Positions 6,547 to 10,000 of a stretch of DNA of 10,000 nt are shown in pieces (position 1 is the first letter of the stretch; each line of letters starts with the position of its first letter). The notes under the pieces are model-generated. The model did no database searches, was not told the DNA's origin, and worked only from the letters and a program-made list of their open reading frames with translations. The stretch covers positions 1 through 10,000 of the forward strand of contig VSJD01000262.1 of the NCBI GenBank assembly GCA_008636095.1. The letters run 5' to 3'. Both the position numbers and the translations under genes were made by a program. The DNA comes from Kiritimatiellota bacterium. Its GTDB lineage: Bacteria; Verrucomicrobiota; Kiritimatiellia; JAAZAB01.

Positions 6547-6891
6547 AACCTGTCATTATATAGGTGGCTACGGCTTTTTATTGCAGGTGGCTATGTCCCA
6601 CCTTTTCGTAATCCCCAATGTTTTCAAGCCTTCCGACCATATTTGTCCACTGAAAAGCAGTGAGAAGCATGGCAGTGGATACGTGTTAGAGTCCTGCCCG
6701 GCAAAAGCCCGTGTTCAGACTGCCAACTATAACCCAGCCGAAACAACTGCTTTGATGGGTCTATGAGCCTTGGGGAGCCGAATGCACAAATGCTTGATAA
6801 CTTGGGAAATACGAAGAATATTGCAGAGGAAAATAGTAACAGAAAAACCCAATCCCAACCAAAATACAGGTTATAGTTGTGGTCAAGAGGG
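6547..6891. other. Intergenic stretch between the recombinase remnant and tRNA-Asn
   Basis: Apart from the hairpin at 6585-6606, nothing is supported. A 79-codon frame (6527-6766) overlaps by ATGA with a 37-codon frame (6763-6876, beginning MSLGEPNAQMLDNLGN). Neither has a family resemblance or a ribosome site, and the first begins inside the recombinase remnant. A further frame (6770-6952) reads into the tRNA in antisense. Confidence 0.45.
6585..6606 (+). terminator. Weak hairpin and T-run after the recombinase remnant
   Basis: AGGTGG (6585-6590) pairs with CCACCT (6598-6603) over a 7-base loop, and the stem runs into TTTT (6603-6606). It lies 40 bp after the stop at 6546. The stem is short, so termination would be weak. 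The sequence AGGTGGCTA also occurs just before, at 6562-6570. Confidence 0.35.
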
Positions 6892-6963
6892 CTCCTCGGG
6901 CAGGGCTCGAACCTGCGACCTAGTGGTTAACAGCCACCCGCTCTACCATTGAGCTACCGAGGA
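6892..6963 (-). tRNA. tRNA-Asn (anticodon GTT)
   Basis: The minus strand folds as a complete cloverleaf. The acceptor stem TCCTCGG/CCGAGGA has seven perfect pairs. The D-arm is GCTC/GAGC, and the anticodon stem is GGTGG/CCACT around loop CTGTTAA (anticodon GTT at 6931-6929). The variable loop is AGGTC, and the T-arm GCAGG/CCTGC surrounds TTCGAGC. The discriminator base is G, as is normal for tRNA-Asn. CCA is not encoded (CCC follows). The 3' end faces the accessory region to the left, the orientation expected if elements have integrated at this tRNA. Confidence 0.97.
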
Positions 6964-7040
6964 ATGAAGCGGATAAAAACATGTTGAACAATATCATGAA
7001 AAAAGGACATGTCAATTCCCGTTGTCAGGATGATCGACGG
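6952..7040. repeat. 89-bp direct repeat, left copy (tRNA 5' end plus promoter)
   Basis: 6952-7040 is identical to 7412-7500. The repeat covers the 5' acceptor strand of tRNA-Asn, its promoter, and the last codons of the GIY-YIG gene. Further matching blocks inside the tRNA (6927-6945 with 7377-7395, and 6901-6911 with 7350-7360) show that the whole tRNA was duplicated and then altered. Confidence 0.95.
6988..7015 (-). promoter_or_regulatory. Promoter of tRNA-Asn
   Basis: On the minus strand a perfect -35 TTGACA (7015-7010) and a -10 TATTGT (6993-6988) are separated by 16 bases and lie about 25 bases before the tRNA 5' end. The -35 box overlaps the stop codon of the GIY-YIG gene. Confidence 0.65.
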
Positions 7041-7335
7041 CAGCAATACTTCCTCTGTCTGGGCATGGGGCCATGGGCCTTGTCTGTCGGATCCAAGCTC
7101 GCCCACGGCTGGTCTTTAACTGTTTTTCGCGACCTATTGCCTTTGCCCGCGTCGTAAACTCTTCGGTGTGAATAACACGCCATGGGCCCGAATGGCGTTT
7201 GGTATGCAATGTTCCGTGAAACATGGGATCATTGTGTTGAAGCAATCGGTGAGTAAGATCATTCGTTTGCCCAATGTAAATATCGCCTTTGGGATTGGTT
7301 AGGACGTAGACGAAAAATAATGCGTGGCAGATCAT
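7012..7335 (-). CDS. GIY-YIG nuclease domain protein
   Basis: This 107-residue single-domain protein carries the GIY-YIG signature as VYVL (9-12) and IYIGQT (19-24). The conserved arginine is in LTHRLLQHN (Arg30), and the catalytic glutamate is in AIGREKQLK (Glu70). Size and layout match the YhbQ/UPF0213-like branch of GIY-YIG proteins, whose members are predicted Mg-dependent DNA endonucleases. The last eight residues (VDHPDNGN) are encoded inside the left direct repeat, so the C-terminus was supplied by tRNA-upstream DNA. The start ATG 7335 has TGGAA a few bases upstream. The gene sits between an intact and a broken tRNA-Asn copy, on the same strand as both, and directly downstream of the duplicated tRNA promoter. 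Key residues are intact, so it is probably functional. Its role, whether repair or selfish mobility, is unknown. Confidence 0.85.
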   Translation of the reverse strand: MICHALFFVYVLTNPKGDIYIGQTNDLTHRLLQHNDPMFHGTLHTKRHSGPWRVIHTEEFTTRAKAIGREKQLKTSRGRAWIRQTRPMAPCPDRGSIAAVDHPDNGN

Positions 7336-7360
7336 GGGGGTTCCAGCAACAGGGCTCGAA

Positions 7361-7376
7361 TCCGTCAGCCGACGGA
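7361..7376. repeat. 16-bp near-palindrome inside the broken tRNA copy
   Basis: TCCGTCAGCCGACGGA replaces the 15-base segment CCTGCGACCTAGTGG found at 6912-6926 in the intact tRNA. It differs by one base from the perfect palindrome at 7396-7411 and can pair with it over about 16 bp, enclosing a 19-base loop that contains the anticodon region. Confidence 0.85.
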
Positions 7377-7395
7377 TTAACAGCCACCCGCTCTA

Positions 7396-7411
7396 TCCGT
7401 CAGCTGACGGA
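7396..7411. repeat. 16-bp perfect palindrome inside the broken tRNA copy
   Basis: TCCGTCAGCTGACGGA is self-complementary over all 16 bases. It replaces the six bases CCATTG (6946-6951) of the intact tRNA D-arm region. The flanking bases are otherwise the same as in the intact copy. Confidence 0.9.
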
Positions 7412-7500
7412 AGCTACCGAGGAATGAAGCGGATAAAAACATGTTGAACAATATCATGAAAAAAGGACATGTCAATTCCCGTTGTCAGGATGATCGACGG
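7412..7500. repeat. 89-bp direct repeat, right copy
   Basis: Identical to 6952-7040. Identity stops abruptly after 7500 (GCGCATAC here against CAGCAATA at 7041), marking one boundary of the duplicated or inserted segment. Confidence 0.95.
7448..7475 (-). promoter_or_regulatory. Duplicated tRNA promoter upstream of the broken tRNA and GIY-YIG gene
   Basis: The same TTGACA (7475-7470), 16-base spacer and TATTGT (7453-7448) as at the intact tRNA. Transcription from here would pass through the broken tRNA and reach the GIY-YIG start at 7335, about 105 bases downstream. No other promoter for that gene was seen. Confidence 0.55.
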
Positions 7501-7580
7501 GCGCATACGCAAAAAAGCGGGTTATGGCCAAACGATAACCTTGGTTCTCGCTTTCTACGGAAAGAATCAAGGAAAGATGG

Positions 7581-7674
7581 GGCAGTGCAGTAGAAGCATC
7601 CAACTTCGCCAAGGCTACGCTGGACAAGTCGCTTCACTGCACCGCCCAGCAGTGAACCGCAGGTTCTACTGCTG
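7581..7674. repeat. Dispersed double-hairpin repeat, copy 2 (overlaps tyrS stop)
   Basis: The arms GTGCAGTAGAAGC (7585-7597) and GCTTCACTGCAC (7631-7642) are exactly those of the copy at 781-848. A longer loop here includes GCCAAGGCTACGCTGGACAAG. A second stem pairs CAGCAGTGAACC (7647-7658) with GGTTCTACTGCTG (7662-7674), again with one bulged A. The tyrS stop (7668-7666) lies in the second stem, so on the minus strand the two hairpins directly follow the gene and may act as a terminator or mRNA 3' stabiliser. Confidence 0.8.
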
Positions 7675-8916
7675 GGAAACAATGCGGGCGAAGGCGCGCT
7701 TGCCGGCTTGAATGATACAACCTTCCGGAATGGCCAGCTCCGTGGCGATATCGGTAATTTTGGTCTCGCCGATTTTGACGGCGCCTTGCTGAATTAGACG
7801 GCGGGCGGCGCCGTTGCTTTCCGCCAGGCCGGCGGCGACCAGGAGTGCCATAACCCCCAGCTTGCTGTTTTTCCGCTGGGTCATTGGAATCACGATGGTG
7901 GGTATCTCGTCCGGCTGTTTGTGTTCCGAAAACACGCGCTCAAACTCTGCGGAAGCGGCCAGCGCGGCGGCCGGGCTGTGAAACCGCGCCACGATGGCTT
8001 GGGCCAGTTCGTCCTTCACCTGGCGCGGGTGACGCTTGCCAGAGGCCACAGCCTGTTCCAGAGCCTTAGTTTCATTATCTGGCCGGCCTAGGACCAGCGT
8101 AAAATAGCGCTCCATCAGGGCGTCCGGGATGGACATGATTTTGCCGAACATTTCCCGCGGGCTCTCGGTGATGCCCACGTAATTGCTCAGGCTCTTGCTC
8201 ATCTTGCGAATGCCATCCAAGCCTTCCAGCAGGGGGAGGGTCAGCACCACCTGCGGTTCCTTGCCGAAGGCCTTTTGCAGGTCACGTCCGACAAGTAGGT
8301 TGAACAGCTGATCGGTGCCGCCGACTTCAATATCCGCATCCACCTGGACGGAATCATAGCCCTGGATTACGGGATAGAGAAATTCAACCACCGAAATGGG
8401 CTGGTTATCCTTAAAGCGCTTCTGAAAATCGTCGCGTGCCAGCATCTGGGCCACGGTCACATGTGCCGTCAGCCGCAGGACATCCGGAAAGGCCAGCCCG
8501 GCGCACCATTCGGAATTGAACCGCACTTCGGTGCGCGAGCGATCGAGTACTTTGAACACCTGGTCCTGGTAAGTTTTGGCGTTGGCGGCAATCTGTTCGG
8601 GCGACATCGGCTTACGGGTTTCCGAGCGCCCGGAAGGATCGCCGATCATCCCCGTAAAGTCGCCGATAATGAATACCACCGTGTGGCCCAGGTCCTGGAA
8701 CTCGCGCAGTTTGTTGAGTCCCACGACGTGACCCAGGTGGATATCCGGGGCGGAAGGATCGGCCCCGTACTTCACGCGCAGGGGCCGTTTGGCCGCGGCG
8801 GCGGTTTCCAGTTTTCGGCGCAGTTCCGCGCGGGATACCAAGTCTACACTGCGGGCTGTGAGAATGTCAAGCTGACGGTCAATCTCGCGGATAATGGTTG
8901 ATGGTTGATGATTCAT
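7666..8916 (-). CDS. tyrS: Tyrosyl-tRNA synthetase
   Basis: Class I aminoacyl-tRNA synthetase that charges tRNA-Tyr in the cytoplasm. In the 416-residue product from ATG 8916, the HIGH motif is HLGH (60-63), preceded by RVKYGADPSAP. Tyrosine-pocket blocks include QGYDSVQVDADIEVGGTDQ, and the KMSKS loop is RKMSKSLSNY (237-246). An S4-like RNA-binding domain fills about 350-410 (AARRLIQQGAVKIGETKITD). The motifs and length fit the TyrZ-like subgroup. The frame is open to 9006, but the upstream 30 codons come largely from heptamer repeats (a 7-residue periodicity, MNHVSLT then IDHAPLT), so they are probably not translated. ATG 8916 itself lies at the edge of that repeat and has no visible ribosome site. 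The gene follows rpsA on the same strand with a 117-bp gap and may be cotranscribed. Its stop codon lies in a palindromic repeat. Confidence 0.95.
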   Translation of the reverse strand: MNHQPSTIIREIDRQLDILTARSVDLVSRAELRRKLETAAAAKRPLRVKYGADPSAPDIHLGHVVGLNKLREFQDLGHTVVFIIGDFTGMIGDPSGRSETRKPMSPEQIAANAKTYQDQVFKVLDRSRTEVRFNSEWCAGLAFPDVLRLTAHVTVAQMLARDDFQKRFKDNQPISVVEFLYPVIQGYDSVQVDADIEVGGTDQLFNLLVGRDLQKAFGKEPQVVLTLPLLEGLDGIRKMSKSLSNYVGITESPREMFGKIMSIPDALMERYFTLVLGRPDNETKALEQAVASGKRHPRQVKDELAQAIVARFHSPAAALAASAEFERVFSEHKQPDEIPTIVIPMTQRKNSKLGVMALLVAAGLAESNGAARRLIQQGAVKIGETKITDIATELAIPEGCIIQAGKRAFARIVSQQ

Positions 8917-8956
8917 AGTCAATGGCGCATGGTCAATGGTTAATGAAACATGGTTC
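8894..8956. repeat. Heptamer tandem repeat block, ATGGTYA type, nine units
   Basis: Nine consecutive 7-base units with consensus ATGGTTG/ATGGTCA start at 8894, 8901, 8908, 8915, 8922, 8929, 8936, 8943 and 8950. The block overlaps the tyrS 5' end. It is inverted relative to the block at 9001-9042. Confidence 0.85.
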
Positions 8957-9000
8957 ATAAAGAGAATGGAAACAATGTTAACGCCATTTTTAGCAACATC

Positions 9001-9042
9001 GTCCATTTACCATTTACCATCAACCATTTTCCATTAACCATT
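9001..9042. repeat. Heptamer tandem repeat block, inverted orientation, six units
   Basis: Six 7-base units (GTCCATT, TACCATT, TACCATC, AACCATT, TTCCATT, AACCATT) run from 9001 to 9042. They are the reverse complement type of the block at 8894-8956, so the rpsA-tyrS transcript could fold into a long imperfect hairpin across the 44-base spacer. The rpsA stop codon (9036-9034) lies inside. Confidence 0.85.
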
Positions 9043-10000
9043 CTTCGGCTCTTCGGCTTTATCGTTCTTCTTCTCGCCGGGCCGCCATTCCTGAACTTGT
9101 CCATTGGCCTGGCTGACCCCGAAGGCTTCATCAAAGGCGCCGGCCAGGTCCACCAGGTCCTCGCCCGGTTTAAGCCCGGTCAGCATTTCCTCCTGCACCA
9201 CGAATTCTTCATCAGGCAAGACGGCGGCCTTGATGCTCAGGCCGATGCGCCGTTCGATGGGATCGATCTTCACCACGCGGGCGGTCACTTCCTGGCCGAC
9301 TTTGAGCGCGTCACGCACTTTTTCCACGTGCTGTTCGCCAATCTGGGAAATATGCACCAGGCCGTCAATCCCTTCCTCCAGGCCGATGAACGCACCGAAG
9401 GACGCCAGCTTCGAGACTTTGCCCGTGACCTTCTGGCCGACCTTGTAGCGATCCGCGATGGAGGACCAGGGATCATTCTGCGCCTGTTTAAGACCCAGGC
9501 TGATGCGCTGGTTGCTGGGATCCACTTCCAGGACCACCACGTCCACGGTGTCGGCCTTCTTCAGGATTTCCGATGGATGGTTGACCTTGCGTGTCCATGA
9601 CATGTCAGACACATGGATCATGCCGTCAATGCCTTCCTGGAGTTCCACGAAAGCGCCGTAGGAGGTAAAGTTGCGGACGATGCCCGTGACCCGCGAACCG
9701 ACCGGATATTTCTCCCGCACCGTATCCCAAGGATTGGCCGTCGTCTGGCGGATGCCAAGCGAAATTTTCTGGTCGGCCCGGTTAATGTTGAGCACCACGG
9801 CATCCACTTCGTCGCCGATATTGAGTACGTCGGATGCGCGGCCCACGCGCTGGATCCAGGAAATTTCGGAAACATGCACCAGGCCTTCCACGCCTTCCTC
9901 GATCTCGACAAATGCGCCGTAGGGCACCAGGTTGACCACCCGGCCATGTACGCGGCTGCCCACGGGGAATTTCGACTCGATATTGTCCCACGGGTTTGGT
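9034..10000 (-). CDS. rpsA: 30S ribosomal protein S1, C-terminal part (5' end beyond window)
   Basis: The frame is open from the right edge and ends at TAA 9036-9034; 321 residues are visible, beginning PNPWDNIESKFPVGSR. Three S1/OB RNA-binding domains follow in order: GSRVHGRVVNLVPYGAFVEI, GSRVTGIVRNFTSYGAFVEL and GQKVTGKVSKLASFGAFIGL. Each has the usual E-G-[IV]-[ED]-G-[LM]-[IV]-H-[VI]-S signature and ends with D-P-x-x-x-x-[RK]-I-[SG]-L. NPWD/NDPW linkers between domains are typical of bacterial S1. S1 binds mRNA on the small ribosomal subunit and aids translation initiation. After the third domain comes a roughly 75-residue acidic then Lys/Glu-rich tail (AEEPKNG end). GTG 9963 is an internal codon, not the start. 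The stop lies in heptamer repeats. Confidence 0.96.
   Translation of the reverse strand, partial: PNPWDNIESKFPVGSRVHGRVVNLVPYGAFVEIEEGVEGLVHVSEISWIQRVGRASDVLNIGDEVDAVVLNINRADQKISLGIRQTTANPWDTVREKYPVGSRVTGIVRNFTSYGAFVELQEGIDGMIHVSDMSWTRKVNHPSEILKKADTVDVVVLEVDPSNQRISLGLKQAQNDPWSSIADRYKVGQKVTGKVSKLASFGAFIGLEEGIDGLVHISQIGEQHVEKVRDALKVGQEVTARVVKIDPIERRIGLSIKAAVLPDEEFVVQEEMLTGLKPGEDLVDLAGAFDEAFGVSQANGQVQEWRPGEKKNDKAEEPKNG

Larger units (their letters stand above)
7350..7423 (-). pseudogene. Broken tRNA-Asn copy with two palindromic replacements
   Basis: This copy retains the tRNA-Asn 5' acceptor strand and the block from GAGC through the CTGTTAA anticodon loop (7395-7377). It also retains TTCGAGCCCTG (7360-7350). 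The D-loop segment is replaced by the palindrome at 7396-7411. The anticodon-stem 3' strand, variable loop and T-stem 5' strand are replaced by the palindrome at 7361-7376. The 3' acceptor strand is lost (TTGCTGGAA instead of CCGAGGA). A cloverleaf cannot form. Confidence 0.85.

Noticed and set aside
5983..6680. 12-bp direct repeat ATGGCAGTGGAT at 5983-5994 and 6669-6680 flanking the recombinase remnant
   Set aside because: A few exact 12-bp repeats are expected by chance in 10 kb, and there are no inverted ends next to either copy to suggest a target-site duplication.
6527..6876. Pair of small frames joined by ATGA (6527-6766 and 6763-6876)
   Set aside because: The first starts inside the recombinase remnant, neither has a ribosome site or recognisable family, and the second is only 37 codons; kept as an intergenic note only.
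6770..6952. 60-codon frame ending GRARTCDLVVNSHPLYH
   Set aside because: The C-terminal half is the antisense translation of tRNA-Asn.
7469..7711. 80-codon plus-strand and 65-codon minus-strand (7485-7682) frames between tRNA and tyrS
   Set aside because: Both translate the double-hairpin repeat; the same peptide fragments appear in frames over the other repeat copy, which is a repeat signature and not a protein family.
8950..9600. 216-codon plus-strand frame opposite rpsA
   Set aside because: It is antisense to clear S1 domains, and the His/Phe/Asp-rich composition is typical of a shadow of a GC-rich gene.
1..10000. CRISPR array
   Set aside because: The only regular repeats are the in-frame 135-bp coding units and the 7-bp heptamers; there are no 25-40 bp repeats with unique spacers and no cas genes.

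Overview
This is bacterial chromosomal DNA. A housekeeping block on the right (30S ribosomal protein S1, tyrosyl-tRNA synthetase, tRNA-Asn, all on the minus strand) adjoins a long accessory region on the left. No gene fixes the taxonomy. The VPGDYDGDGKADLAVY-type FG-GAP repeats, the orphan ParB-like HTH protein of a kind often seen beside serine recombinases, and the abundant palindromic and heptameric intergenic repeats are compatible with the Verrucomicrobiota/Kiritimatiellota/Lentisphaerota (PVC) group. That placement is inference.

Layout, left to right. 1-626: 3' end of a large FG-GAP/VCBS repeat protein built of DNA-identical 135-bp units, followed by two small hairpins. 627-980: intergenic, holding the first copy of a dispersed double-hairpin repeat. 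981-1313: orphan ParB-like HTH protein. 1526-3135: two-gene AbiE operon (AbiEi antitoxin/repressor and AbiEii nucleotidyltransferase toxin, joined by a GTGA overlap). 3164-5626 (minus): large archaeo-eukaryotic-primase plus superfamily II helicase protein of the TOTE conflict-system type, converging on abiEii with a 28-bp gap. 5637-5840: possible small Trp-rich ORF diverging from it. 5841-6174: no convincing gene. 6175-6546: coiled-coil protein resembling the C-terminus of a large serine recombinase. 6547-6891: no convincing gene.

6892-7500 is the most unusual part. An intact tRNA-Asn(GTT) with its promoter is followed by a GIY-YIG nuclease ORF, then by a second, broken copy of the same tRNA plus its promoter. 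In the broken copy two segments of the tRNA have been replaced by 16-bp palindromes. The GIY-YIG gene therefore lies between direct repeats and downstream of a duplicated tRNA promoter, as expected of a small mobile cassette at a tRNA locus.

7501-10000: second copy of the double-hairpin repeat, overlapping the tyrS stop codon; tyrS; inverted blocks of heptamer repeats; and the 3' part of rpsA.

Taken together, 981-7500 reads as a tRNA-flanked accessory region carrying defence genes (AbiE, TOTE) and remnants of mobile elements, between a surface-protein gene and conserved translation genes. By eye, parts of it (about 5850-6890) are more AT-rich than the rpsA/tyrS block. No search or composition calculation was run.
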